DNA of 13,541 nt. Source: CAYUYH01 sp964449175 (GTDB lineage: Bacteria > Planctomycetota > Phycisphaerae > SM23-33). The notes under the pieces are model-generated. The model was not told where the DNA came from. It searched no databases and saw only the letters and a list, made by a program, of their open reading frames with translations. Positions within the stretch are counted from its first letter, which is position 1; each line of letters starts with the position of its first letter. The stretch spans positions 1-13,541 of the forward strand of contig CAYUYH010000046.1 in the NCBI GenBank assembly GCA_964449175.1. The letters run 5' to 3'. Made by a program: the position numbers and the translations under genes. This document shows, in pieces, positions 1-7,350 of this stretch.

Positions 1-653
1 CCATCAACAGGCGCAACGCGGCTGAGATACCCGACATCTTCTCGCTTCTGCGGGACGAGGACATACCGCGCCTGTGCTTCTACCATCTCGTCCGCGCCGG
101 CCGGGGCTCGCGACTGGCGGCCGAGGACCTGGATCACGCGGCGACCCGGCGAGTCGTGGACCTGATTATCGACCACACGGCCGAGCTGCACGCCGAGGGC
201 CTGCCCAAGGAGGTGCTGACCGTCGACAACCACGCCGACGGGCCGTATCTCTACCTTCGCATGGTCCGCGAGGGCAACCCGCGTGCCGGAGATGTGCTGG
301 AGCTGCTGCGGATGAACGGCGGCAACTCCAGCGGCAGCAGGATCGGCTGCGTGTCGTGGGACGGGGCGGTCCACGCCGACCAGTTCTGGAGGAACCTGGC
401 GTTCGGCAACGTCACCGAGCGCCCGTTCAGCGAGATATGGACCGACATGTCGAATCCGCTCATGGCCAAGCTCAAGGACAAGCGTCCGCACCTGACCGGC
501 AGGTGCGCCGGCTGCCGCTTCCTGGACGCATGCGGCGGGAACCTGCGCGTCCGAGCGGAGGCGGCCACCGGCGACCTGTGGGCGTGCGACCCGGCCTGTT
601 ATCTCACCGACGACGAGATCTCCGGCGAGCCGCCGCAGGAGCGTGGTCGATGA
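1..653 (+). CDS. ahbC: AhbC-type radical SAM 12,18-didecarboxysiroheme deacetylase, 3' part
   Basis: The gene is cut by the left edge; the reading frame (codons from base 3) gives 216 residues up to the TGA at 651-653. The N-terminal radical SAM barrel with its CxxxCxxC cluster lies outside the window. What remains matches the C-terminal part of the NirJ/AhbC family: a FYHLVRAGRGSRL segment, a GNSSGSRIGCVSWDG segment followed by VHADQFW, and a cysteine-rich SPASM/Twitch-like tail (GRCAGCRFLDACGGNLRVRA, then WACDPACYLTDDEI) expected to hold an auxiliary iron-sulfur cluster. In the family this cytoplasmic enzyme removes the two acetate side chains of didecarboxysiroheme to give Fe-coproporphyrin III. 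The stop overlaps the next start as ATGA, so the two are probably translationally coupled. NirJ of heme d1 synthesis is the alternative, but the AhbD and AhbA/B modules next door favour AhbC. Confidence 0.9.
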   Translation, partial: INRRNAAEIPDIFSLLRDEDIPRLCFYHLVRAGRGSRLAAEDLDHAATRRVVDLIIDHTAELHAEGLPKEVLTVDNHADGPYLYLRMVREGNPRAGDVLELLRMNGGNSSGSRIGCVSWDGAVHADQFWRNLAFGNVTERPFSEIWTDMSNPLMAKLKDKRPHLTGRCAGCRFLDACGGNLRVRAEAATGDLWACDPACYLTDDEISGEPPQERGR

Positions 654-2713
654 GTGCCCCGAGGGCTGCCAAGGCCTCGGTTCGGCGGCACGTGCCGCGA
701 CTGATCGCGTGGGAGGTCACACGGTCGTGCATGCTCGCCTGCAAGCACTGCCGGGCGTCGGCCGAGGCGAAGCGGTACGACGACGAGCTATCGACCGAGG
801 AGTGCTTCCGCCTGCTGGACAACATCGCCTCGTTCGCCAAGCCGATCGTCATCCTGACCGGCGGCGAGCCGATGCTGCGCGAGGACATCTACGACATCGC
901 CGCCCGCGCCACCGAGGCGGGCATGCGCGTGGTGATGGCGCCGTGCGGCGCACTGATCGATGACGCCTCAGCCGACAGGCTCGTCCGCGCCGGCGTCAAG
1001 CGGCTGTCGTTCTCGCTGGACGGCGCGACGGCTGAGACCCACGATAACTTCCGCGGCGCCGAGGGCGCGTTTGACTCCACCCTCCGCGGCATCGAGGCGG
1101 CCAAGCGGGCGGGCCTGAGCTTCCAGGTCAACACCACGATCACGAAGGGCAACCTGGGCGAGCTGCCGGCGATACTCGACCTGGCCGTGCGGCTGGGGGC
1201 GGGGGTCTTCAACCCGTTCCTGCTCGTGCCGACCGGTCGCGGCAGCCGGCTCGCCGACCAGGAGATCTCGCCCGCCGAATACGAGCGGACGCTATGCTGG
1301 CTGGCCGGCCGGCAGCGCTACGACATCGGCATCCGCGTGACGTGCGCGCCGCACTATCAGCGCATCGTCCGCCAGCTCGGCGTCGCGCGCGGGGCCGGCA
1401 GCGAGGCCAAGGGATGCATGGGCGGGCAGTCGTTCGCGTTCGTCTCTCATCGCGGCAAGGTGCAGATATGCGGCTTCCTTGACGTCGAGTGCGGCGACGT
1501 GCGGCAGGCGGGCTTCGACTTCCGCAGGATCTGGGAGACGTCGGAGGTTTTTCGGCAGATGCGCGACCCTGGCGCCTATCTCGGCCGCTGCGGCAGGTGC
1601 GAGTTCGCGGCCGTCTGCGGCGGATGCAGGGCCCGGGCCTACGCCGTCACGGGAGACTACATGGCCGAGGAGCCCTTCTGCCTGTATCAGCCAGGCCGCG
1701 ATGTACATCCCGCCGAGGCGGCCGACGACGACGGCCTGGATGAGCTGGACAGGAAGGTGCTGTCCGTCATCCAGACCGGTTTCCCGGTGGCTGAGCGGCC
1801 CTTCGATGTCCTGGCCGAGCGGCTGGGCGCGGGTGGCGACGAGGTGTTGGAGAGGGTCCGGCGCCTGCGCCGTGATGGCTTGATTCGCCGGCTCGGCGCG
1901 GTGTTCGACTCGCGGAGGTTGGGATACGTCTCGACGCTCGTTGCCGCCCGCGTCCCGCCGGAGCGGATCGAGGATGTGGCGGCCGCGGTCAGCGAGCTGC
2001 CAGGCGTGACGCACAACTATCGCCGCCGGCACGACTACAACCTCTGGTTCACGCTGACCGGCCGGTCCGAGGAGCTGCTGGCGGCGACCATCGAGAACTT
2101 GAAGGCGAGGACGGGAGTCGCGGAGCTCGCCTCGCTGCCCGCGGAGGCCGTCTACAAAATACGTGTCGAGTTCCCCGTCGGCGGCGAGCGCCCTACCCCG
2201 CCAGATGAGGCGCCCCGCCCGGTGCCGCCACCGGCCGAGCAGCCGCTCAGCGACGCCGACATGCAGCTCGTCCGCCTCATCCAGGAAGACCTGCCGCTCG
2301 CGGAGGCGCCGTTCGCCGAGCTGGGCCGACGGATAGGCTGGCCGGCCGACCGCGTGGTCGCGCGGATACGCGAGTGGCTCGCCGCCGGCGTGGTCAGGCG
2401 CTTCGGCGCGATCGTGCGGCACCGCCGGCTGGGCTTTCGGGCCAATGGGATGGCCGTGTTCCGCGTGCCGCCCGAGAAGGTCGACGACGCGGGCTGCCGC
2501 CTCGCCGCCCGGCCGGAGATATCACACTGCTACCGCCGCCCGCCACTGGGCGACTTCCCCTACAACCTCTACGCCATGCTCCACGGCCGAAGCGAGGACC
2601 AGGTGATCTCGCTGGCGCGCGATCTGGCCAGCGAGCTGGGCGTCGACGACTGGCAGGTGCTGTTCTCGACGGCTGAGTACAAGAAGACGTCCATGAAGTA
2701 CTTCGTGGAGTGA
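650..2713 (+). CDS. ahbD: Three-module fusion: AhbD heme synthase + AhbA + AhbB siroheme decarboxylase
   Basis: 687 residues starting at the ATG in the ATGA overlap with ahbC; the frame is open further upstream, but that stretch is only a shadow of ahbC. Residues 15-350 are an AhbD-type radical SAM protein: C27, C31 and C34 form the CxxxCxxC motif, LTGGEP lies at 69-74, and a SPASM-type tail has C256, C274, C314, C317, C323, C326 and C344, with CGGCRARAYAVTGDY typical of AhbD. Residues 361-509 are an Lrp/AsnC-fold AhbA-like module with HNYRRRHDYNLWF at 455-467. A proline-rich linker (511-533) leads to an AhbB-like module (534-687) with HCYRRPP at 626-632, DFPYNLYAMLHG at 635-646 and KKTSMKYF near the end. 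In the family, AhbA/B decarboxylates siroheme and AhbD converts Fe-coproporphyrin III to heme b by two oxidative decarboxylations. These are usually separate proteins, so this chain joins the first and last steps. Family assignment is firm; activity of each module is inferred. Confidence 0.92.
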   Translation: MSAPRAAKASVRRHVPRLIAWEVTRSCMLACKHCRASAEAKRYDDELSTEECFRLLDNIASFAKPIVILTGGEPMLREDIYDIAARATEAGMRVVMAPCGALIDDASADRLVRAGVKRLSFSLDGATAETHDNFRGAEGAFDSTLRGIEAAKRAGLSFQVNTTITKGNLGELPAILDLAVRLGAGVFNPFLLVPTGRGSRLADQEISPAEYERTLCWLAGRQRYDIGIRVTCAPHYQRIVRQLGVARGAGSEAKGCMGGQSFAFVSHRGKVQICGFLDVECGDVRQAGFDFRRIWETSEVFRQMRDPGAYLGRCGRCEFAAVCGGCRARAYAVTGDYMAEEPFCLYQPGRDVHPAEAADDDGLDELDRKVLSVIQTGFPVAERPFDVLAERLGAGGDEVLERVRRLRRDGLIRRLGAVFDSRRLGYVSTLVAARVPPERIEDVAAAVSELPGVTHNYRRRHDYNLWFTLTGRSEELLAATIENLKARTGVAELASLPAEAVYKIRVEFPVGGERPTPPDEAPRPVPPPAEQPLSDADMQLVRLIQEDLPLAEAPFAELGRRIGWPADRVVARIREWLAAGVVRRFGAIVRHRRLGFRANGMAVFRVPPEKVDDAGCRLAARPEISHCYRRPPLGDFPYNLYAMLHGRSEDQVISLARDLASELGVDDWQVLFSTAEYKKTSMKYFVE

Positions 2714-2844
2714 CGCCTTCCCGCCGGCGGCAGGGGCTTGCGGTCGGTGGGGCGAAGATGCATGATCACGTCGGCCCGCCGGCTGAAGGCGCGGGCAGCC
2801 GCTGCGAGGCCAGGTCCAAGGCACCCCGCCTCAGGAGACGCGAG

Positions 2845-3228
2845 ATGTCCAGGAGACAGGTGTTCCTGCTTGTCTTGTCGCTGTGGCTTGTCTCGTTCGG
2901 CGGACTGCTGCTCCACACCCGCATTCACCCGCCGGCCCTGGCGGCGGCCAACTGGGTGCCGGTCATCGTCGGCGCGATCAGCGTCGTCGTGGTGCCGATG
3001 CTGTTCATGTTCCGGCGGACCCTGGCGATCGCATACCTGTTGAACTTCACCTCGGTCGTCGTCGGGGGCGTGATGATGGTCCTGTTCTCGGTGGAGCACT
3101 GGGAGGGGCAAGTCACGTGGAAGGGAGTCCTGCTGGAGACCACGCTCGCGGACATCCTTGTACTGCTGGCCAAGCTGTCCATCGCCCACGCGATCCTGAG
3201 GCTTTATCACCCGGCCAGGCAATCGTGA
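2845..3228 (+). CDS. Small four-helix integral membrane protein, function unknown
   Basis: 127 residues. The ATG at 2845 is chosen because AGGAG (2833-2837) sits 7 nt upstream and the protein then begins directly with a membrane segment. The frame is open back to a GTG at 2710 overlapping the previous stop, but those 45 extra codons read as arginine-, glycine- and proline-rich non-protein sequence. Hydrophobic segments lie at about 5-23, 36-55, 59-82 and 97-120. Histidines at 24, 28 (LHTRIHPP), 85, 115 and 122 lie close to the predicted helix ends. I do not recognise the family. Its place 131 nt after the heme synthesis genes, on the same strand, suggests a heme- or respiration-related role such as heme handling or cytochrome assembly, but nothing in the sequence proves this. 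Confidence 0.75.
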   Translation: MSRRQVFLLVLSLWLVSFGGLLLHTRIHPPALAAANWVPVIVGAISVVVVPMLFMFRRTLAIAYLLNFTSVVVGGVMMVLFSVEHWEGQVTWKGVLLETTLADILVLLAKLSIAHAILRLYHPARQS

Positions 3229-3229
3229 T

Positions 3230-3294
3230 GCCGGGCAGGCGGGCCGTGCCCTAGTCGCACTGCTCGCCCGAAGATGCCGTGCCGCCCGCCCGGC
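3230..3294. other. Inverted repeat in the gap between convergent genes
   Basis: The 80-nt gap between the membrane-protein gene and the converging CoA-transferase gene holds GCCGGGC-A-GGCGG (3230-3242) pairing with CCGCC-C-GCCCGGC (3282-3294): 12 pairs with one A/C mismatch, closing a 39-nt loop that itself contains GGGC-CGT-GCCC (3241-3251). There is no T-run on either side, so it is not a canonical intrinsic terminator. It could still act as a barrier or 3'-end stabiliser for both transcripts. In DNA this rich in GC, chance pairing is a real alternative. Confidence 0.3.
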
Positions 3295-3308
3295 TAGCTG
3301 GCGTTCGC

Positions 3309-5180
3309 TCACTCCCGGTCGATCAGGACATCCAACCAGACGTTGTATGCCTCGCCGTCGAACTCGGTCCGCACGGGCTGCCCGGAGTTGTGGAACACGG
3401 CCAGCATCGGCTTGTTCATCGGCAGCACGCGGGCGTAGAACTGCTTCACGCCGCGCTGGCGGGCGATCTGCGTGAGGTAGTCCATAAGGAACGTGCCCAT
3501 GCCCCGCTCCTGCCACTCGTCCTGCACGAGAAAGGCGATCTCCGCCACGCGCGACTTGGGGTCCAGGAAGTACTGCGCGATGGCGACCAGCTCCTCGCCG
3601 CCGGGCCCCGGCACGGCGCCGACGATCGCCAGGTCGTTTACGTAGTCCACGTTGGTGAGTTGCTGCACCGCCTTGTGTGGAAACGTCATCGTGTAGGTGT
3701 GGTAGCGCGTGTGCACGGACTGGCTGGACAGCGAGTAGAGCATCTCCGCCAGGGCCGGCTCGTCGGTCGGCTTGACCGGGCGGAAGAATATCTGCGTGCC
3801 GTCCTTCAGCGTCTCGTAGCGCTCAAGCTCCTCTGGGTAACGCACCTGCTCCCAGGCCAGCTCGATCTGGTCGGCCGGCAAGTATCGTTGGGCCTTGGCG
3901 GCCTCGATCAGCTCGTTGCGGAACTTGGGGTGGGCGATGTTGATCAGCGACAGCACACGCTCACGGATGCTCTTGCCGTGGAGGTAGGCCACGCCGTACT
4001 CGGTGACGACATAGTGCACGTCGCCGCGAGTGGTCACCACGCCGGCGCCCTCGGTCAAGTGGCTGACGATGCGCGAAACCTCGCCGTCCTTGGCCGTGGA
4101 CGGCATGGCGATGATGGCCTTGCCGCCGCGACTGCGGGCCGCGCCGCGGATGAAGTCCACCTGCCCCCCGATGCCGCTGTAGAAGCGATAGCCGAGCGAG
4201 TCGGAGCAGACCTGCCCGGTCAGGTCGATCTCCAGCCCGACGTTGATGCCCACCATCCTGTCGTGGCGGCTGATCAGGAACGGGTCGTTGACGTACTCGG
4301 TCGGACGGAAATCAAACAGCGGGTTGCCGTCGATGTAGTCGTACAGCCGCTGCGAGCCCATGCAGAAGCTGGCCACGATCTTGCCGCGATTGACGGTCTT
4401 CTTCGAGCCCGTGATCGCGCCGCAGTCGATCAGGTCGATGATCCAGTCGCCGAACATCTCGGTGTGGACGCCGAGCTCCTTCTTGTCGCGGAGATACTCC
4501 GCCATCGCCTGCGGGATGCGTCCGATCCCGCACTCGATCGTGCTGCCGTCCTCGACCAGCCGGGCGATGTTCTGCCCGATGCGGTGAAGCGTCTCGTCCA
4601 GCTCGATGGGCTCGACGGTGATGATCGGCTCGTCGCGCGGCACGAGCATGTCGATGTGGTTGACGTGGACGAACGAGTCGCCCATCGTCCGCGGCATGTT
4701 CGCGTTGACCTGGGCGATCACGAACTTGGCGTTGGCGACGGCTGACTTGACGATGTCGACGGAGACGCCGAAGCTGCACAGCCCGCCGCGGTCCGGCGGC
4801 GAGACGCTCACCAGCGCCACGTCGATGGGGATTCGACCCGTCTCGAACTCGCGCGGGATGTCCGACAGGAAGATCGGCGTGTAGTCGCCGACGCCCTTGT
4901 CCAGGGCGTGCCGCACGTTGTCGGCCACGAAAAAGCTGTTGGTCTTGAACCGGTCGCGGAACTTCTCCTCCACGTACGGCGCCGTGCCCATCGTCAGCAA
5001 GTGGATAATGCGCGCGTCGTAGACGTCCTTTGCGTGGAGCACGAGCGCGTCGACCAGGTGCTGCGGCTGGCCGCAGCCGGTCCCGATGAAGATGCTGCTA
5101 CCGGGCTTGATGAATCGCATCGCCTCGGCAGCCGCGCCGATCCGATCCGAATACGCCTTCTTCCAGTCGAAATCCTTCAT
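3309..5180 (-). CDS. Acetyl-CoA hydrolase/CoA-transferase with C-terminal GNAT acetyltransferase domain
   Basis: 623 residues, ATG start with an AGGA about 6 nt upstream. Residues 1-450 are an acetyl-CoA hydrolase / 4-hydroxybutyrate-type CoA-transferase: GIG at 218-220, HTEMFGD at 239-245 with E241 in the place of the catalytic glutamate that forms the glutamyl-CoA intermediate, and GIGGQVDFIRGA (336-347) followed by IIAMPST. Residues about 460-620 are a GNAT fold with the acetyl-CoA pyrophosphate-binding motif QERGMG (557-562) and a late NMxxVFHNSG-like segment (LAVFHNSG at 593-600). The transferase half would move CoA between acetyl- or another acyl-CoA and a short-chain acid. The GNAT half could acetylate a protein lysine, Acs being the obvious candidate. 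It starts 12 nt after the ADP-forming synthetase gene ends, so both are likely on one transcript. Substrates cannot be read from the sequence. Confidence 0.9.
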   Translation of the reverse strand: MKDFDWKKAYSDRIGAAAEAMRFIKPGSSIFIGTGCGQPQHLVDALVLHAKDVYDARIIHLLTMGTAPYVEEKFRDRFKTNSFFVADNVRHALDKGVGDYTPIFLSDIPREFETGRIPIDVALVSVSPPDRGGLCSFGVSVDIVKSAVANAKFVIAQVNANMPRTMGDSFVHVNHIDMLVPRDEPIITVEPIELDETLHRIGQNIARLVEDGSTIECGIGRIPQAMAEYLRDKKELGVHTEMFGDWIIDLIDCGAITGSKKTVNRGKIVASFCMGSQRLYDYIDGNPLFDFRPTEYVNDPFLISRHDRMVGINVGLEIDLTGQVCSDSLGYRFYSGIGGQVDFIRGAARSRGGKAIIAMPSTAKDGEVSRIVSHLTEGAGVVTTRGDVHYVVTEYGVAYLHGKSIRERVLSLINIAHPKFRNELIEAAKAQRYLPADQIELAWEQVRYPEELERYETLKDGTQIFFRPVKPTDEPALAEMLYSLSSQSVHTRYHTYTMTFPHKAVQQLTNVDYVNDLAIVGAVPGPGGEELVAIAQYFLDPKSRVAEIAFLVQDEWQERGMGTFLMDYLTQIARQRGVKQFYARVLPMNKPMLAVFHNSGQPVRTEFDGEAYNVWLDVLIDRE

Positions 5181-5192
5181 GTCGATCCTCGG

Positions 5193-7295
5193 TCAGACCT
5201 TCTCCACGCTAATCCGGGCATCCACGGCCACGGGCATCGTGCCTTCCGGCCCCACGACGAAGGGGTTGATGTCCATCTCCTGGATCTCGGGGAACTCCGT
5301 GACCAGTTGGCTGAGCCGCTGGATGCCCTCGGCGATGGCGTCGATGTCCACGCCCTCCCGGCCGCGGACCCCCAGTAGGAGCTGATACGTCTTCGTCCGC
5401 AGCAGCATTTCCCGGGCCTCCACGGCCGTGACGGGCGCCAGGTAGAAGGCCACGTCCTTCAGCACCTCCACGGTGACCCCGCCCATGCCGAACATCAGCA
5501 GCGGGCCGAACCGCGGGTCGCGATTCATCCCCAGGATCACTTCCATGCCGCCGGTGCACATCTCCTGCACCAGGACGCCGAGGATTTCGGCGTCCGGCGC
5601 CTTCTTGGGTATGCGGAACATCATCAGGTCGAACGCGTCCATCACCTGCTGCGGGCTGTTCAGCCCCACCTTCACGCCGCCGACGTCGGACTTGTGAACG
5701 ATGTCCGGCGACCAGACCTTCATCACGACGGGATAGCCGATCTGCTCGGCGATGCCGGCTGCCTGATCCGCCGACGTGGCAATCATGCCCTTGGGCGTGA
5801 CGAACCCGTAGGCCTCGAGGATTTCCTTCGACTCCATCTCCGAGATCTCGCGCGTGCCGCGTCGGAGGTGTCGGCCTATGATCTGCTCGGCCTTGCGGCG
5901 GTTGACGGGGAACAGCTTCACGACGCGCTTCGGGCGCGACCGCCACTGCACGTAGTCGTTCATCACCTTCAGCGTCGTCACGGCGCTATCGGGCGAGTCG
6001 TACTGCGGTATGCCGCCCTCGCGCAGGAGGTGGACGGCCTCGGCGACCTTCGCCCCGCCCAGGAAGCACGCGAGGATCGGCCGGTTGTGCGCGCCTGCCG
6101 CCGCGCGGAGGACGGCCTGGGCCGTGCCCGTGCAGTCCGTCATGGCCTGCGGCGTGAGCAGCACGACCACGGCGTCCACGCCCTCGTCGGCCAGGACGGT
6201 GGTCAGCGCGAACTCGTAGCGGTCCGGCAGCGCGTCGCCAAGGACGTCGACGGGGTTCTCGACGTTAGCGGCCGCCGGCAGCTCCGCCGACAGCTTGCGC
6301 ATCGTCTCGTCGGCTAGCTTGGCGAAGGTCAGGCCCTTCCTTTCGATCGCGTCGGCCGCCATGATGCCCGGCCCGCCGGCGTTCGTGATGACGGCCACTC
6401 GCGGCCCCCGCGGCAGCGGCTGATGGACGAAGGCCTGGGCATAGTCGAACTGCCTGCGGAGGGACTCGCAGCGGATGATGCCCGCGCGATCGAAGACGAC
6501 CTCGTAGGCGGTTTCGCCGCCGGCCAGGCTGCCCGTGTGCGACGACGCCGCCTTCGCTCCCGCGCCCGTGCCGCCGGACTTGATCAGCAGGATCGGCTTG
6601 TCGCGTGAGATTCGCTCGGCCTGGCGGAGGAAGCGGTCGCCGTCGGCGATGCTCTCGAGGTACCCGGCCACCACGCGCGTCTTCTTGTCGCGGCCGAGCG
6701 CGCCGATGATGTCCATCTCGTCCACGTCGGCCTTGTTGCCGATGCTCACGAGGGCGCTAAAGCCGATGTCGTTTGCCTTGGCCATGTCGAGGATAGCCGT
6801 CATCAGCGCGCCGGACTGCGAGACGTAGCCCACGCCGCCGACCGCCGGCAAGTCGCCGCCGAAGCTCGCGTTGAGCTTATTGCCCGGCACCATGATGCCG
6901 AGGCAGTTCGGCCCGACCACGCGGATGCCCGCCTCTCGGGCGATGCCGACGATCTGTTCCTCGAGCTTCCGGCCCTCGGCGCCGACCTCCTTGAACCCGG
7001 CCGTGATGATGATCACCGACTTGGCGCCCACCTCGGCGCACTGCCGCATCACGCCGGAGACGAGTGTCGGCGGGACGACTATCACGACCAGGTCCGGCAC
7101 GGACCCTATCGAACGCAGGTCCGCGTGGCAGGGCAGGCCCTCGACCTCGTCGGCCTTGGGATTGACCGGGAATACCTGCCCCGCGAACCCGCCGCGGACC
7201 AGGCCGGCGACGATCTCATGGCCGACCTTCCCCTTCTGGCGCGACGCGCCGACCACGGCCACGGACTTCGGATCGAAGAAGGCCTCGATGCTCAT
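5193..7295 (-). CDS. acd: Acyl-CoA synthetase (ADP-forming), fused alpha and beta subunits
   Basis: 700 residues, full length for the fused form. Residues 1-130 are a CoA-binding Rossmann domain (SVAVVGAS at 11-18, VVGPNCLG at 126-133). Residues 150-450 are the succinyl-CoA-ligase-like domains, with the phosphohistidine motif SSHTGSLAGG at 251-260 (H253). Residues 475-700 are an ATP-grasp beta part with HKSDVGGV at 534-541, GVLVQEM at 573-579 and a late EMDINPF (673-679). The family makes acetyl-CoA (or a branched or aryl acyl-CoA) plus ADP and phosphate from acid, ATP and CoA, and often runs in reverse to make ATP during fermentation. Pat-type lysine acetyltransferases share this core but carry a GNAT domain; none is present here, and the GNAT is on the next gene instead. 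The gene follows acuC by 55 nt. An AAAGGA lies about 10 nt before the ATG. Acid specificity is unknown. Confidence 0.92.
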   Translation of the reverse strand: MSIEAFFDPKSVAVVGASRQKGKVGHEIVAGLVRGGFAGQVFPVNPKADEVEGLPCHADLRSIGSVPDLVVIVVPPTLVSGVMRQCAEVGAKSVIIITAGFKEVGAEGRKLEEQIVGIAREAGIRVVGPNCLGIMVPGNKLNASFGGDLPAVGGVGYVSQSGALMTAILDMAKANDIGFSALVSIGNKADVDEMDIIGALGRDKKTRVVAGYLESIADGDRFLRQAERISRDKPILLIKSGGTGAGAKAASSHTGSLAGGETAYEVVFDRAGIIRCESLRRQFDYAQAFVHQPLPRGPRVAVITNAGGPGIMAADAIERKGLTFAKLADETMRKLSAELPAAANVENPVDVLGDALPDRYEFALTTVLADEGVDAVVVLLTPQAMTDCTGTAQAVLRAAAGAHNRPILACFLGGAKVAEAVHLLREGGIPQYDSPDSAVTTLKVMNDYVQWRSRPKRVVKLFPVNRRKAEQIIGRHLRRGTREISEMESKEILEAYGFVTPKGMIATSADQAAGIAEQIGYPVVMKVWSPDIVHKSDVGGVKVGLNSPQQVMDAFDLMMFRIPKKAPDAEILGVLVQEMCTGGMEVILGMNRDPRFGPLLMFGMGGVTVEVLKDVAFYLAPVTAVEAREMLLRTKTYQLLLGVRGREGVDIDAIAEGIQRLSQLVTEFPEIQEMDINPFVVGPEGTMPVAVDARISVEKV

Positions 7296-7314
7296 CTACC
7301 GTCTATCCTTTCAC

Positions 7315-7350
7315 GCGCGGCGCCGCGTGGGACGCCGCGCAAAAGCGCGG
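7315..7350 (-). promoter_or_regulatory. Two mutually exclusive GC-rich stems between acuC and acd
   Basis: Directly after the acuC stop, CCGCGC-AAAA-GCGCGG (7335-7350) is a perfect 6-bp hairpin. The next stretch holds the palindrome CGCGGCGCCGCG (7316-7327). GCGCGGCG (7315-7322) can also pair with CGCCGCGC (7333-7340), an 8-bp stem that would use up one arm of the first hairpin. They lie in the transcribed 55-nt spacer, on the minus-strand message, ahead of the acd ribosome-binding site. They may protect the 3' end of acuC or set relative expression of acuC and acd. No U-run follows, so a terminator is unlikely. Function is inferred. Confidence 0.35.

Noticed and set aside
1292..2422. Long minus-strand open frame opposite the ahbD fusion
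   Set aside because: Low-complexity Arg/Ala/Gly-rich translation with no motif; the plus-strand protein is clearly real.
2710..2844. GTG at 2710 as an earlier start of the membrane protein, overlapping the previous stop as GTGA
   Set aside because: The extra 45 residues do not look like protein, and the ATG at 2845 has a strong AGGAG at 7 nt.
3279..4745. Long plus-strand open frame opposite the CoA-transferase/GNAT gene
   Set aside because: Same kind of antisense shadow; no recognisable domain, and the minus-strand protein has intact catalytic motifs.
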